A stretch of 64,000 nucleotides of DNA from assembly GCF_001598855.1 (NCBI RefSeq), contig NZ_BCZS01000018.1, forward strand, positions 1 to 64,000, read 5' to 3'. The notes under the pieces were generated by a model. It saw only the letters and a list, made by a program, of their open reading frames with translations. It had not been told where the DNA came from and did no database searches. Origin of the DNA: Pluralibacter gergoviae ATCC 33028 = NBRC 105706. Lineage in GTDB: Bacteria > Pseudomonadota > Gammaproteobacteria > Enterobacterales > Enterobacteriaceae. Shown one piece after another: positions 31,445 through 43,824 of this stretch (the first letter of the stretch is position 1; the number at the start of each line of letters is the position of its first letter). Made by a program: the position numbers and the translations under genes.

Positions 31445-31556
31445 CTACTGACGGAATAACATAGCAAATGTTTTTTATAGAAATGTCGATGTGAGCCTAA
31501 AGCTGCGAAAATAGGCCTAAAAGATGAGGGGTTATATTGCTGCAACGAAAAGATGA

Positions 31557-31577
31557 CAGGCCCCGGAGGGCCTGCTT
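31557..31577 (-). terminator. hairpin after metF
   Basis: On the minus strand CAGGCCC (31568-31574) pairs with GGGCCTG (31557-31563) around TCCG, 3 bp after the metF stop, followed by TCATCTTTT. The T-tract is interrupted, so termination may be partial. Confidence 0.6.
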
Positions 31578-32471
<894 letters not shown>

Positions 32472-32515
32472 TTACCTCTATTTGTCGCTGCGTTGATTTG
32501 TTGTTTTGCGAACTT

Positions 32516-32539
32516 CTATACGTTTAGACGTCCAGATGT
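32516..32539. promoter_or_regulatory. MetJ operator of metF
   Basis: Three adjacent 8-bp boxes, ctatacgt, ttagacgt and ccagatgt, resemble the MetJ consensus AGACGTCT. They sit 48-71 bp upstream of the metF ATG, where they would block RNA polymerase when MetJ carries S-adenosylmethionine. Confidence 0.9.
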
Positions 32540-32649
32540 AAAAATGAACGAAAAGCGCCCCGGCGTCAACAGAAAAAACGGCAGAAAAGGTGAGGAGTAT
32601 TCAGGGAAGGTGAAAGTCCTGCATGATGAGGGCCAGCGCTGCCTGACAT

Positions 32650-32680
32650 CCTCACGCTCTCCGGCAGGGAGAGCGTGAGG
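32650..32680. repeat. palindromic hairpin after metL
   Basis: Perfect 13-bp inverted repeat, CCTCACGCTCTCC with GGAGAGCGTGAGG, 5-nt loop, 11 bp after the metL stop. No T-run follows, so it is more like a dispersed palindromic element than a classical terminator. It shares the CCTCAC and CTCTCC blocks with the argB-argH repeat. Confidence 0.7.
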
Positions 32681-32691
32681 GGTTGCGGGAT

Positions 32692-35124
32692 CTACAGCAG
32701 CTGCGCCAGGCGGTTAATGTCTGACTGAATCGCCCCGGCGGTGACGTCGCGCCCGGCGCCCGGGCCGCGGATCACCAGCGGGTTATCGCGATACCAGCGG
32801 CTCTCGATGGCAAAGACGTTATCGCACGGCAGCAGCGCCGCCAGCGGGTGCTCGGGGCGGACGGCCTCAACGCCGACGCGCGCCTTGCCGTTGGCGTCGA
32901 AGCGCGCCACGTAGCGCAGCACCAGCCCCAGCTCCTGCGCGGCTTCGAGGCGCTGAACCATCTGATCGTTCAGTTCATCGCAGTTCTCGAAGAAGTGGTC
33001 AACGGACTCCTCCTCGCAGTGCGGCGGCACCAGCGACTCAACGCGCACCTGATCCGGCTCGATGTCGTAGCCCGCTTCGCGGGCGAGGATCACCAGCTTG
33101 CGCATCACATCCTTGCCGGAGAGATCCACCCGCGGATCGGGTTCGGTCAGCCCCTGCTGCCAGGCCTGATCCACCAGCTCGGTAAACGGCACCGTGCCGT
33201 CGAACTGCAGGAACAGCCAGGAGAGGGTGCCGGAGAAAATGCCGCTGATGGCCAGAATGCTGTCGCCGCTGTCGCGCAGATCGCGCACGGTGTAATTCAC
33301 CGGCAGGCCCGCGCCGACGGTGGCGTTATACAGCCAGTGGCGGCCGGTCTTCTCAAAGGCGTTGTGGATCTGCCGGTACTTATCGCTGTTGCTGGCCCCG
33401 GCCAGCTTGTTGGCGCTGATGACGTGGAATCCGTGGCTGGCGAAATCCAGATACTGATCGGCCAGTTGCTCGCTGGCGGTGACGTCCAGCACCACCAAAT
33501 CATCATACGGGTGGGCGCGCATCCACAGGAACAGCGATTCCTCGTCCTGCTCGACGGCTTCATCGTTAAAGAACGCCAGCGCGCGGCTGGCATCCAGCCC
33601 GTCGTAGCTCAGCAGGCTGCGGCGGCTGTCCACGACGCCCGCCAGCACAAACTCAAAGCCGGTGCGGGCGGAGAGCTGGCTCTGCTCGCGGGCAAACAGC
33701 TCCAGCCAGCGGGAACCGATATTGCCTTTGCCAAACAGCACCAGGCCGATACGCTTTTCGGCGCGGAACAGGGACTGGTGCAGGCCCTGGATCAGGCTTT
33801 CGGTCGGGCCGGTGCGCAGCACCGCCACCAGGCCGATGCCGTCCTCAGACTGCCAGGTAAACTCCACCGGCTGCCCCTTCATCTGCTGCCAGAAGCGGTG
33901 GCAGTGCAGCGGGTTGCGGGTCACGCCCGCGCCGACCATCGCCACCAGCGCCAGCCCCTGACGCAGGCGCAGCTCGCCGGGAAGGCCCGCTTCGTCCAGC
34001 AGCTTGAGGGCGCTGTCGGCCACCTCGCTGGTGTAGCAGAACTGCAGCAGGTGGCGGTCATTGTGCACGCCCACCGCCAGCGGGCGGATCTGCCCGCGCT
34101 TGAGGATCAGGTCTATCTCTTTATGGGCCAGCTTAAAGTCCTGCCCGGCGGGCACCTGGAACTCAATCAGGCAAACGTCGTCATGGCTGGTGACAATTCG
34201 CGCGCCGGTGCCGGAGGCCAGCACGCGCTCGATGCGGGTTGAGCCCTGATCCGGCGTATAGCTGCAGCGCAGCTGCAGGTCGATGTCGCTGCCGGAGACC
34301 GGCTGCAGGGTGCGGGCGTGCAGCACCGGCGCGGCGAGGCGCGCCAGTTCGCTGGCTTCGTCGAGGCGCAGCAGCGGCAGCAGGCAGGCGTCTTTCACTT
34401 TGCGCGGATCGGCGCTGTAAACCCCCGCCACGTCGCTCCAGATGGTGACGCGGGAGACGCCCGCCAGGGCGCCAATCTGGGTGGCCGAATAGTCGGAGCC
34501 GTTGCGGCCGAGCAGCACCGTCTCGCCGGCGCCGTTGCGGCTGATAAAGCCGGTCACCACCAGCCGCTTGTGCGGATGCTGGGCCAGCAGCTGCTGGAGC
34601 AGCGGGAAGGAGAGCCCTTCATCCACCTGCGGCTGCGCGGCGCGCTCGGCGCGCAGGAAGTCGCGGGCGTCAAGCCAGGCGGCGTCCAGCCCCTGCTGCT
34701 GCAGCACGGCCGCCATCAGCCTCGCGGACCAGATTTCACCGTGGCCGACCACCTCGGCGTAAACGGCATCGGTAACGCCGCCGTCAAGCAGCGCCGCCAG
34801 GCGCTCCAGGTCGTGAATAAACTGCGTAATCAGGCCGTCGGCTATCTCTGCCGGCAGCAGGCCAGTCACCAGCTCTGTCTGATAGCGGCGCAGGGACTGC
34901 TGCACCTGATGGGCGGAGAGCCGGTCGCTCTGGCTGAGCTTCAGCCAGCCGATCAGCTGGTTGGTGGTGCTGCCCGCGGCGGACACTACCATCAGGTCAT
35001 CAGCCTGCGAGTGCTCGGCCATAATGCCGGCCACGCGCAGGTAACACTTCACGTCCGCAAGGCTGCTGCCGCCAAACTTATGCAGCTGGCGACCCTTCGC
35101 CCCTGCCTGCGCTATCACACTCAT
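32692..35124 (-). CDS. metL: bifunctional aspartokinase II / homoserine dehydrogenase II
   Basis: Catalyses the first and third steps from aspartate to homoserine for methionine synthesis. It has 810 residues as in E. coli. The aspartokinase domain starts with HKFGGSSLAD (about 15-24) and FISRNGAGETVLLGRNGSDYSA; a central regulatory region follows; homoserine dehydrogenase begins near 460 with LVLFGKGNIGSRWLELF and includes ISANKLAGA and the substrate block near NYTVRDLRDSGD. It follows metB by 2 bp, and its ribosome site GAGAGG lies inside the end of metB. Repressed with metB by MetJ. Confidence 0.98.
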   Translation of the reverse strand: MSVIAQAGAKGRQLHKFGGSSLADVKCYLRVAGIMAEHSQADDLMVVSAAGSTTNQLIGWLKLSQSDRLSAHQVQQSLRRYQTELVTGLLPAEIADGLITQFIHDLERLAALLDGGVTDAVYAEVVGHGEIWSARLMAAVLQQQGLDAAWLDARDFLRAERAAQPQVDEGLSFPLLQQLLAQHPHKRLVVTGFISRNGAGETVLLGRNGSDYSATQIGALAGVSRVTIWSDVAGVYSADPRKVKDACLLPLLRLDEASELARLAAPVLHARTLQPVSGSDIDLQLRCSYTPDQGSTRIERVLASGTGARIVTSHDDVCLIEFQVPAGQDFKLAHKEIDLILKRGQIRPLAVGVHNDRHLLQFCYTSEVADSALKLLDEAGLPGELRLRQGLALVAMVGAGVTRNPLHCHRFWQQMKGQPVEFTWQSEDGIGLVAVLRTGPTESLIQGLHQSLFRAEKRIGLVLFGKGNIGSRWLELFAREQSQLSARTGFEFVLAGVVDSRRSLLSYDGLDASRALAFFNDEAVEQDEESLFLWMRAHPYDDLVVLDVTASEQLADQYLDFASHGFHVISANKLAGASNSDKYRQIHNAFEKTGRHWLYNATVGAGLPVNYTVRDLRDSGDSILAISGIFSGTLSWLFLQFDGTVPFTELVDQAWQQGLTEPDPRVDLSGKDVMRKLVILAREAGYDIEPDQVRVESLVPPHCEEESVDHFFENCDELNDQMVQRLEAAQELGLVLRYVARFDANGKARVGVEAVRPEHPLAALLPCDNVFAIESRWYRDNPLVIRGPGAGRDVTAGAIQSDINRLAQLL

Positions 35125-35126
35125 GC

Positions 35127-36287
35127 TTACCTCTCTTTTGCTGCCCGGAACCCATTTTCCAGGTCGGCAATTAAATCTTCACTGTCTTCAATACCGGTCG
35201 AAATACGCAGCAGGGTCTCAGAGATCCCGGCCGCCGCGCGCGCCTCCGGCGCCATGCCCGCGTGGGTCATGGTCGCGGCGTGGGAGATAAGACTCTCAAC
35301 GCCGCCGAGCGATTCGGCCAGAGTGAACAGCGACAGCCCGCCGAGGAACCGGCGCAGCGTCTCTTCATCGCCGTCCAGTTCAAAGCTGAGCATCGCGCCA
35401 AACCCTTTCTGCTGCCGGGCGGCTATCTCGTGGCCCTGATTTTCCGGCAGGGAAGGATGATACAGCTTTTTCACCAGCGGTTGCTGCCGGAGATAGTCAA
35501 CAATTGCGCTGGCGTTGCGCTGGGCAGCCTCCATGCGCGGCGACAGCGTGCGTAAACCGCGCAGCAGCAGGTAGCTGTCGAAGGCGCTGCCGGTGACGCC
35601 GATATTATTTGCCCACCACGCCAGCTCGGTAACGGTATCGGCGTCTTTGGCGATCACCACGCCCGCCACCACGTCAGAGTGGCCGTTGAGGTACTTGGTG
35701 CAGGAGTGCAGCACCAGATCGGCCCCCAGCGCCAGCGGATTTTGCAGGGCCGGGCTGAGGAAGGTGTTATCCACCACGCTGACCGCGCCGGCTTCGCGGG
35801 CCAGGCGGCAAATTTTCGCGATATCCACCACCCGCAGCAGCGGGTTGCTCGGGCTTTCCACCAGCACCAGCTTCGGTTTCTCCGCCAGCGCCGCCTTCAG
35901 CGCCTGCTCATCGCCCTGATCAACGAACAGCACCCGGTAACAGCCGCGCTTCGCAAGGCTATCGAACAGGCGATAGCTGCCGCCGTAGCAGTCGTGCGGG
36001 GCCACCAGCAAATCACCGGGATTCAGGTACACTGTAGTGACCAGATGGATGGCCGACATGCCGGTATTGGTCAGCACTGCGCCAGCGCCGCCCTCCAGTT
36101 CGGCCAGCGCGCGCTGGACCACGTCGCGGGTCGGGTTGCCGCGGCGGGAGTAATCGTGAGCGCGCGGCTCATTGAAGCCGGTGAAATTATAGGTGCTGGA
36201 GAGATGAATCGGCGGGACAACGCAGCCGTACTGCTCGTCGTCATTTAATCCGCTGCGTACTGCGATAGTGGCTGGTTTACGCGTCAT
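35127..36287 (-). CDS. metB: cystathionine gamma-synthase
   Basis: PLP enzyme that joins O-succinylhomoserine and cysteine into cystathionine. The 386-residue length equals E. coli. The PLP lysine is Lys198 in HSCTKYLNGHSD; cofactor-binding DYSRRGNPTR and SPSNPLLRVVDI are intact. It heads the metBL operon, divergent from metJ across an operator of five MetJ boxes. The SxTKYxNGHSD motif is shared with cystathionine beta-lyase, but position with metL and metJ settles the identity. Confidence 0.98.
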   Translation of the reverse strand: MTRKPATIAVRSGLNDDEQYGCVVPPIHLSSTYNFTGFNEPRAHDYSRRGNPTRDVVQRALAELEGGAGAVLTNTGMSAIHLVTTVYLNPGDLLVAPHDCYGGSYRLFDSLAKRGCYRVLFVDQGDEQALKAALAEKPKLVLVESPSNPLLRVVDIAKICRLAREAGAVSVVDNTFLSPALQNPLALGADLVLHSCTKYLNGHSDVVAGVVIAKDADTVTELAWWANNIGVTGSAFDSYLLLRGLRTLSPRMEAAQRNASAIVDYLRQQPLVKKLYHPSLPENQGHEIAARQQKGFGAMLSFELDGDEETLRRFLGGLSLFTLAESLGGVESLISHAATMTHAGMAPEARAAAGISETLLRISTGIEDSEDLIADLENGFRAAKER

Positions 36288-36345
36288 GGTGGTTCATTCC
36301 TGGGCTGAGCAATGAAAAACAGACCACAGAGTAACCATTGCCATA

Positions 36346-36385
36346 ATAGACGTCAATACATCTGGACATCTAAACTTCTTTGCGT
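36346..36385. promoter_or_regulatory. MetJ operator between metB and metJ
   Basis: Five adjacent 8-bp boxes: atagacgt, caatacat, ctggacat, ctaaactt and ctttgcgt. The first fits AGACGTCT best. The array is 59 bp from the metB ATG and can control both divergent promoters, including autoregulation of metJ. The rest of the spacer to 36549 includes an imperfect GC-rich hairpin at 36497-36517 in the metJ leader. Confidence 0.9.
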
Positions 36386-36549
36386 ATAGATTGAGCTACA
36401 GCACAATAGCCGTTAAAATTATAGGCATTGCGCACGTTCGCCGCACGCAGGCAGATGTCACGGCCTCCCCGCTACGGTAAACTGTGTGAAATTATTGGCC
36501 CGAACGCGGGTTCGGCCTTCATATTAATGACGAGAGGATAAGGTATCTC

Positions 36550-36867
36550 ATGGCTGAATGGAGCGGCGAATATATCAGCCCCTACGCTGAGCACGGTAAG
36601 AAGAGTGAGCAGGTTAAAAAAATTACGGTGTCCATTCCTCTGAAGGTGTTAAAGATCCTCACCGATGAACGCACGCGCCGTCAGGTCAATAACCTGCGCC
36701 ACGCCACCAACAGCGAGCTGCTGTGCGAAGCGTTCCTGCATGCATTTACTGGCCAGCCGTTGCCGAATGATGTCGACCTGCGTAAAGAGCGCAGTGATGA
36801 AATTCCGGAAGAGGCAAAAGTGATTATGCGTGAGCTGGGCATTGACCCGGATACGTGGGAGTACTGA
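36550..36867 (+). CDS. metJ: methionine repressor
   Basis: Ribbon-helix-helix repressor of the methionine genes; S-adenosylmethionine is the corepressor. It has 105 residues as in E. coli. The DNA-contacting beta strand [11 protein letters not shown] lies at about 22-32, with the following helices [20 protein letters not shown]. Its targets in this window are metF, metB/metJ and possibly btuB/trmA. The downstream terminator is shared with rpmE. Confidence 0.99.
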   Translation: MAEWSGEYISPYAEHGKKSEQVKKITVSIPLKVLKILTDERTRRQVNNLRHATNSELLCEAFLHAFTGQPLPNDVDLRKERSDEIPEEAKVIMRELGIDPDTWEY

Positions 36868-36878
36868 CAGACGGGTAC

Positions 36879-36906
36879 AAAAAAGGCGCCGCTGGCGCCT
36901 TTTTTT
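36879..36906. terminator. bidirectional terminator of metJ and rpmE
   Basis: Stem AGGCGCC (36884-36890) and GGCGCCT (36894-36900) with a 3-nt loop, A-run before and seven T after. It serves both convergent genes. Confidence 0.9.
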
Positions 36907-36914
36907 CGGGAAAC

Positions 36915-37130
36915 TTATTTTTTGCTGCCCGGTACGCTGAAGCGCTTGTTGAAGCGGTCAACGCGGCCACCGGTCGCAACGTCACGCTGCTTGCCAGTGT
37001 AGAACGGGTGGCATTTTGCGCACACGTCCAGGTTCAGATCGTGACCAACGGTGGAGTTGATTTTGATCACGTTACCGCAAGAGCAGCTTGCAGTGATTTC
37101 TTCGTATTTCGGGTGAATACCTTGTTTCAT
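36915..37130 (-). CDS. rpmE: 50S ribosomal protein L31, zinc form
   Basis: Small ribosomal protein that bridges the subunits; 71 residues. The four zinc cysteines Cys16, Cys18, Cys37 and Cys40 are present, so this is the zinc-binding C+ paralogue, which zinc-starved cells can replace by a form without cysteines. The ribosome site GAGGTT lies before the ATG. It is divergent from priA, and the 201-bp spacer must carry both promoters. Confidence 0.98.
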   Translation of the reverse strand: MKQGIHPKYEEITASCSCGNVIKINSTVGHDLNLDVCAKCHPFYTGKQRDVATGGRVDRFNKRFSVPGSKK

Positions 37131-37286
37131 GGGAGAACCTCAATTAAGGCCGCGTCGCTCTTCCAGCCCTGACGCCAGACACCACGCGATGTTGAATAAT
37201 AGATCTCTGATGCCGGATGCACCAAAGGCGGCGAATCATACAGAATTTGGGCAGCTAATGCAAACTGATCCGCACCTCTGCTCTGA

Positions 37287-39530
<2,244 letters not shown>

Positions 39531-39680
39531 GCGCAAGCCTGCGAACTGGATCGTAAAATTTAACATCCATCACAGTTTTTATGAAAATTCTGTAACTCCC
39601 CGCACAAACAATCTGATACAAAAAGAGCGTGTGGTCGGAGACAGTGGACGCCTCTGGGCCGGTCAGCGAGGAGAAGCCAG

Positions 39681-40709
39681 GTGAAGTGCAAAAAGCAGGT
39701 TGTCGCAGCAACCATGAAGGATGTAGCCCAGAAAGCGAATGTCTCAACGGCAACCGTTTCCCGGGCGCTGATGAACCCCGAGAAAGTCTCTCAGAGTACC
39801 CGCAGTAAAGTGGAACAGGCGGCGCTGGACGTAGGCTATTTGCCGCAGTCGATGGGCCGGAACCTCAAGCGCAACGAATCGCGTACCCTGCTGGTGATTG
39901 TTCCCGATATCTGCGATCCCTTCTTTAGCGAAATTATTCGCGGCGTGGAAATCACTGCCGCAGAGCACGGCTACCTGGTACTGATTGGCGACTGCGCCCA
40001 TCAGAATCAGCAGGAAAAAACCTTTATCGACCTGATCATCACCAAGCAGATTGACGGTATGCTGCTGCTGGGTTCCCGCCTGCCGTTCGACGCCGGCGTT
40101 GAAGAGCAGCGCAATCTGCCGCCGATGGTGATGGCGAACGAATTTGCGCCGGAGCTGGAGCTGCCGACGGTACATATCGACAATCTCACCGCCGCCTTTA
40201 ACGCCGTTAACTATCTGCACGAACTGGGTCACCAGCGCATCGGCTGTATCGCCGGGCCGGAAGAGATGCCGCTGTGCCACTACCGCCTGCAGGGTTACGT
40301 TCAGGCCCTGCGCCGCAGCGGTATTACGGTCGATCCGCACTATATCGCCCGCGGCAACTTTACCTTTGAAGCCGGCGCCAGCGCGATGGCGCAGCTGCTG
40401 GACCTGCCTCAGCCGCCCACCGCCGTTTTCTGCCACAGCGATATTATGGCGCTGGGCGCCCTGTCGCTGGCCAAGCGCCGGGGAGTGAAGGTGCCGGATA
40501 ATCTGTCGATTATCGGCTTCGATAACATCTCCCTGACGGAGTTCTGCGATCCGCCGCTGACCACCGTGTCGCAGCCGCGCTTCGCCATTGGCCGCGAGGC
40601 GATGCTGCTGCTGCTCGATCAGTTGAACGGTCAGAGCGTCAGGAGCGGATCCCGGCTGCTGGACTGTGAGCTGATCGTCCGCGGCAGTACCGCAAAAAAT
40701 AAGTCCTGA
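39681..40709 (+). CDS. cytR: LacI-family cytidine repressor CytR
   Basis: Represses nucleoside uptake and catabolism genes together with CRP; cytidine is the inducer. It has 342 residues with a GTG start at 39681 and a GAGGAG ribosome site. The helix-turn-helix MKDVAQKANVSTATVSRAL lies at about 12-30 and the hinge near 50-60, followed by the periplasmic-binding-protein-like core. The effector-binding region reads ICDPFFSEIIRG. In the 150 bp after priA no clear CRP or CytR site was seen. Confidence 0.96.
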   Translation: MKCKKQVVAATMKDVAQKANVSTATVSRALMNPEKVSQSTRSKVEQAALDVGYLPQSMGRNLKRNESRTLLVIVPDICDPFFSEIIRGVEITAAEHGYLVLIGDCAHQNQQEKTFIDLIITKQIDGMLLLGSRLPFDAGVEEQRNLPPMVMANEFAPELELPTVHIDNLTAAFNAVNYLHELGHQRIGCIAGPEEMPLCHYRLQGYVQALRRSGITVDPHYIARGNFTFEAGASAMAQLLDLPQPPTAVFCHSDIMALGALSLAKRRGVKVPDNLSIIGFDNISLTEFCDPPLTTVSQPRFAIGREAMLLLLDQLNGQSVRSGSRLLDCELIVRGSTAKNKS

Positions 40710-40802
40710 CCCGGGGCGCTTTCAGACTTCATGTTCTGGTCAAAGGCCCGCCGCTTAAGTAACATGGCGGGCTGACGAACGAATAAATACAGCGAAACGA
40801 CA

Positions 40803-41789
40803 GTGGCACAACGAGATTATGTACGCCGCAGCCAGCCGGCTCCTTCGCGGCGCAAAAAGGGTCCCTCCAGGAATACCCGTAAAAAGCAGGGCAGCCAGCT
40901 TGCGGTTTCTCCGGCAATGGTTGCTATTGCGGCCGCCGTACTGGTGGCCTTTATCGGCGGTCTGTACTTTATTACCCACCATAAAAAAGAAGAAGCCGAG
41001 GCCCTGAAAAGCCGTCAGGTGACGGGCAACGGCCTGCCGCCGAAGCCGGAAGAGCGCTGGCGCTATATCAAAGAGCTGGAGAGCCGCCAGCCCGGCGTGC
41101 GTGCGCCTACCGAACCTTCCGCCGGCGGCGAGGTGAAAAATACCGATCAGCTGACCAACGAACAGCGCCAGCTGCTGGCCCAGATGCAGGCGGATATGCG
41201 CCAGCAGCCGACGCAGCTGACGGAAGTCCCGTGGAACGAACAGACGCCGGAGCAGCGCAAGCAGACCCTGCAGCGCCAGCGCGTGGCGCAGCAGCAGGTT
41301 CAGCAACAGCAGCAAACTCAGCAGCAGTGGACGCAGAGCCAGCCGGTGCAGGCGCCGCGTTCACAGCAGCGCCCGGTTGAGCAGCCGCGTAGCGCGCAGA
41401 ACCAACCGGCCCAGCAGCCGCGCAAACCGGCCAGCAATCAGCAGCCGTATCAGGATCTGCTGCAGACCCCGGCGCATACCGCCGCCAGCCAGCCGAAAGC
41501 GCAGCAGTCGGCCCCGGTGACCCGCGAGCCAGAGCCTGCTAAGCAGGCCCAGACGCAGGATGAACGCCGCTGGATGATCCAGTGCGGCTCGTTCAAAGGC
41601 GCCGAGCAGGCTGAAACCACCCGCGCGAAGCTGGCGTTTGAAGGTTTTGATTCCCACATCACCACCAATAACGGCTGGAATCGGGTAGTCATCGGTCCGG
41701 TAAAAGGCAAAGCCAGCGCCGACGCCACGCTCTCCCGCCTGAAGGCTTCCGGCCACGGAAACTGCATTCGTCTCGCCGCCGGGGGTTGA
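40803..41789 (+). CDS. ftsN: cell division protein FtsN
   Basis: Late bitopic division protein that triggers septal peptidoglycan synthesis by FtsWI through FtsA and FtsQLB. It has 328 residues and a GTG start, as in E. coli. The cytoplasmic N-terminus MAQRDYVRR binds FtsA; a single membrane segment lies at about 36-57 (VSPAMVAIAAAVLVAFIGG); then comes an essential periplasmic helix region and a long Gln-rich linker. A SPOR domain at about 250-326 (RRWMIQCGSF, NNGWNRVVIGP) binds denuded glycan. Nine more residues than E. coli, all in the linker. Confidence 0.97.
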   Translation: MAQRDYVRRSQPAPSRRKKGPSRNTRKKQGSQLAVSPAMVAIAAAVLVAFIGGLYFITHHKKEEAEALKSRQVTGNGLPPKPEERWRYIKELESRQPGVRAPTEPSAGGEVKNTDQLTNEQRQLLAQMQADMRQQPTQLTEVPWNEQTPEQRKQTLQRQRVAQQQVQQQQQTQQQWTQSQPVQAPRSQQRPVEQPRSAQNQPAQQPRKPASNQQPYQDLLQTPAHTAASQPKAQQSAPVTREPEPAKQAQTQDERRWMIQCGSFKGAEQAETTRAKLAFEGFDSHITTNNGWNRVVIGPVKGKASADATLSRLKASGHGNCIRLAAGG

Positions 41790-41812
41790 AACCCCTAAAA
41801 ACCCCCCCATCT
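41786..41812 (+). promoter_or_regulatory. sigma-32 heat-shock promoter of hslVU
   Basis: TTGAAA (41786-41791), a 13-bp spacer and CCCCATCT (41805-41812) match the sigma-32 consensus. The -35 overlaps the ftsN stop codon. It is the only promoter-like sequence in the 93-bp gap and fits the known heat-shock control of hslVU. Confidence 0.85.
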
Positions 41813-41825
41813 ATAATTCCATTCT

Positions 41826-41846
41826 GCCCCGTACTCTGTGCGGGGC
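41826..41846 (+). promoter_or_regulatory. 5' UTR stem-loop of hslVU mRNA
   Basis: GCCCCG (41826-41831) pairs with CGGGGC (41841-41846) around a 9-nt loop, close to the expected 5' end of the heat-shock transcript. A stem-loop at this position is known in E. coli, where it stabilises the mRNA. A role here is inferred. Confidence 0.6.
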
Positions 41847-41882
41847 CTCTGTTTTAAGCTTTACACCCAGAGGGGGCTCCTC

Positions 41883-42413
41883 GTGACAACAATAGTAAGT
41901 GTTCGCCGTAACGGTCATGTCGTTATCGCTGGTGATGGTCAGGCAACCCTTGGCAATACCGTGATGAAAGGCAACGTCAAAAAAGTACGTCGTCTGTACA
42001 ACGACAAAGTGATCGCGGGCTTCGCTGGTGGTACAGCGGACGCCTTCACGCTGTTTGAGCTGTTCGAACGGAAGCTGGAGATGCACCAGGGTCACCTGGT
42101 CAAGGCCGCCGTTGAACTTGCCAAAGACTGGCGTACCGACCGCATGCTGCGCAAGCTGGAGGCCCTGCTGGCCGTAGCCGACGAAAATGCGTCGCTGATC
42201 ATCACCGGTAACGGCGATGTGGTGCAGCCGGAAAATGACCTGATTGCCATCGGCTCCGGCGGTCCCTATGCCCAGGCCGCAGCCCGTGCCCTGCTCGAAA
42301 ATACCGAGATGAGCGCACGCGACATCGCTGTGAAGGCGTTGGATATTGCAGGCGATATCTGCATCTATACCAACCACAATCACACCATCGAAGAATTGAC
42401 CGCCAAAGCGTAA
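41883..42413 (+). CDS. hslV: ATP-dependent protease peptidase subunit HslV
   Basis: Proteolytic dodecamer of the HslVU (ClpQY) protease, related to proteasome beta subunits. From the GTG at 41883 it has 176 residues, the E. coli length. After Met removal the catalytic Thr is the first residue ([13 protein letters not shown]), and the lysine region [13 protein letters not shown] and GGTADAFTL are intact. The reading from 41838 would block release of the N-terminal Thr and is not used. Nine bp separate it from hslU. Confidence 0.98.
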   Translation: MTTIVSVRRNGHVVIAGDGQATLGNTVMKGNVKKVRRLYNDKVIAGFAGGTADAFTLFELFERKLEMHQGHLVKAAVELAKDWRTDRMLRKLEALLAVADENASLIITGNGDVVQPENDLIAIGSGGPYAQAAARALLENTEMSARDIAVKALDIAGDICIYTNHNHTIEELTAKA

Positions 42414-42422
42414 GGATCGCCC

Positions 42423-43757
42423 ATGTCTGAAATGACCCCACGCGAAATTGTCAGCGAACTGAACAAACACATTATCGGCCAGGACGCGGCCAAGCGCTCC
42501 GTGGCAATTGCCCTGCGCAACCGCTGGCGCCGTATGCAGCTCGACGAAGAGCTGCGCCATGAAGTCACCCCGAAAAACATTCTGATGATAGGCCCGACCG
42601 GCGTCGGTAAAACGGAAATCGCCCGCCGCCTGGCCAAGCTCGCCAATGCGCCGTTCATCAAGGTAGAAGCGACGAAGTTCACCGAAGTGGGCTATGTCGG
42701 TAAAGAAGTGGACTCTATCATCCGCGATCTGACCGATGCCGCGGTAAAAATGGTGCGCATGCAGTCCATCGATAAGAACCGCTACCGCGCGGAAGAGATG
42801 GCGGAAGAGCGTATTCTCGACGTGCTGATCCCGCCGGCAAAAAATAACTGGGGCCAGAACGAGGTTAAAGAAGAGCCGTCCGCGGCCCGCCAGGCGTTCC
42901 GTAAAAAGCTGCGCGAAGGCCAGCTGGACGATAAAGAGATTGAAATCGATCTCGCCGCAGCGCCGATGGGCGTAGAGATCATGGCACCTCCGGGCATGGA
43001 AGAGATGACCAGCCAGCTGCAGTCGATGTTCCAGAACCTCGGCGGCCAGAAGCAGAAGCCGCGCAAGCTGAAGATCAAAGACGCCATGAAGCTGCTGATT
43101 GAAGAAGAAGCGGCGAAGCTGGTGAATCCGGAAGAGCTGAAGCAGGATGCCATCGATGCCGTTGAGCAGCATGGGATCGTGTTTATCGACGAAATCGACA
43201 AAATCTGTAAGCGCGGCGGCAATTCGTCCGGCCCGGACGTTTCCCGCGAAGGCGTGCAGCGCGACCTGCTGCCGCTGGTAGAAGGCTGCACCGTCTCGAC
43301 CAAACACGGGATGGTGAAGACCGACCACATTCTGTTTATCGCCTCCGGCGCGTTCCAGGTCGCCAGCCCGTCTGACCTGATCCCGGAACTGCAGGGTCGT
43401 CTGCCGATCCGCGTTGAGCTGAAGGCGCTGACGACAGAAGATTTTGAGCGTATTCTGACCGAACCGAATGCCTCCGTCACCGTGCAGTACAAAGCGCTGA
43501 TGGCCACCGAAGGGGTAAACATCGAGTTCACCGAAAGTGGTATCAAGCGCATCGCCGAAGCCGCCTGGCAGGTAAACGAGACCACCGAGAACATCGGTGC
43601 CCGCCGCCTGCACACGGTACTTGAGCGCCTGATGGAGGATATCTCCTACGATGCCAGCGAACTGGGCGGTGAGTCCATTACCATCGATGCGGAATACGTA
43701 AGTAAGCACCTCGATGCGCTGGTGGCAGATGAAGATCTGAGCCGTTTTATTCTATAA
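42423..43757 (+). CDS. hslU: HslU ATPase unfoldase
   Basis: AAA+ hexamer that unfolds substrates such as SulA and feeds them to HslV. It has 444 residues (443 in E. coli). Walker A is GPTGVGKTE (about 57-65), Walker [10 protein letters not shown] (about 254-262), the pore loop GYVGKEVD lies near 90, and sensor-2 arginine region NIGARRLHT is near 395. The I domain occupies about 110-230. The C-terminal tail DLSRFIL inserts into HslV to activate it. Co-transcribed with hslV from the sigma-32 promoter. Confidence 0.98.
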   Translation: MSEMTPREIVSELNKHIIGQDAAKRSVAIALRNRWRRMQLDEELRHEVTPKNILMIGPTGVGKTEIARRLAKLANAPFIKVEATKFTEVGYVGKEVDSIIRDLTDAAVKMVRMQSIDKNRYRAEEMAEERILDVLIPPAKNNWGQNEVKEEPSAARQAFRKKLREGQLDDKEIEIDLAAAPMGVEIMAPPGMEEMTSQLQSMFQNLGGQKQKPRKLKIKDAMKLLIEEEAAKLVNPEELKQDAIDAVEQHGIVFIDEIDKICKRGGNSSGPDVSREGVQRDLLPLVEGCTVSTKHGMVKTDHILFIASGAFQVASPSDLIPELQGRLPIRVELKALTTEDFERILTEPNASVTVQYKALMATEGVNIEFTESGIKRIAEAAWQVNETTENIGARRLHTVLERLMEDISYDASELGGESITIDAEYVSKHLDALVADEDLSRFIL

Positions 43758-43787
43758 TCGCGGTTATTGCATTTTCATCACTGTTGG

Positions 43788-43812
43788 TGGGGGCTCTTTG
43801 CCCCCATTTTTA
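43788..43812 (+). terminator. hslVU terminator
   Basis: Stem TGGGGGC (43788-43794) and GCCCCCA (43800-43806), 5-nt loop, then TTTTTA. It lies between hslU and menA and suggests that menA is at least partly transcribed separately. Confidence 0.88.
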
Positions 43813-43824
43813 TTGGCCGGAACT

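Noticed and set aside
36497-36517. Attenuator-like hairpin in the metJ leader
   Set aside because: GGCCCGAAC and GTTCGGCC pair imperfectly with one bulge and there is no T-run; too weak to call a terminator.
40746-40772. cytR terminator (GCCCGCC / GGCGGGC)
   Set aside because: The 7-bp stem has a 13-nt loop and is followed by TGACGAACG, with no T-run, so termination is not supported.
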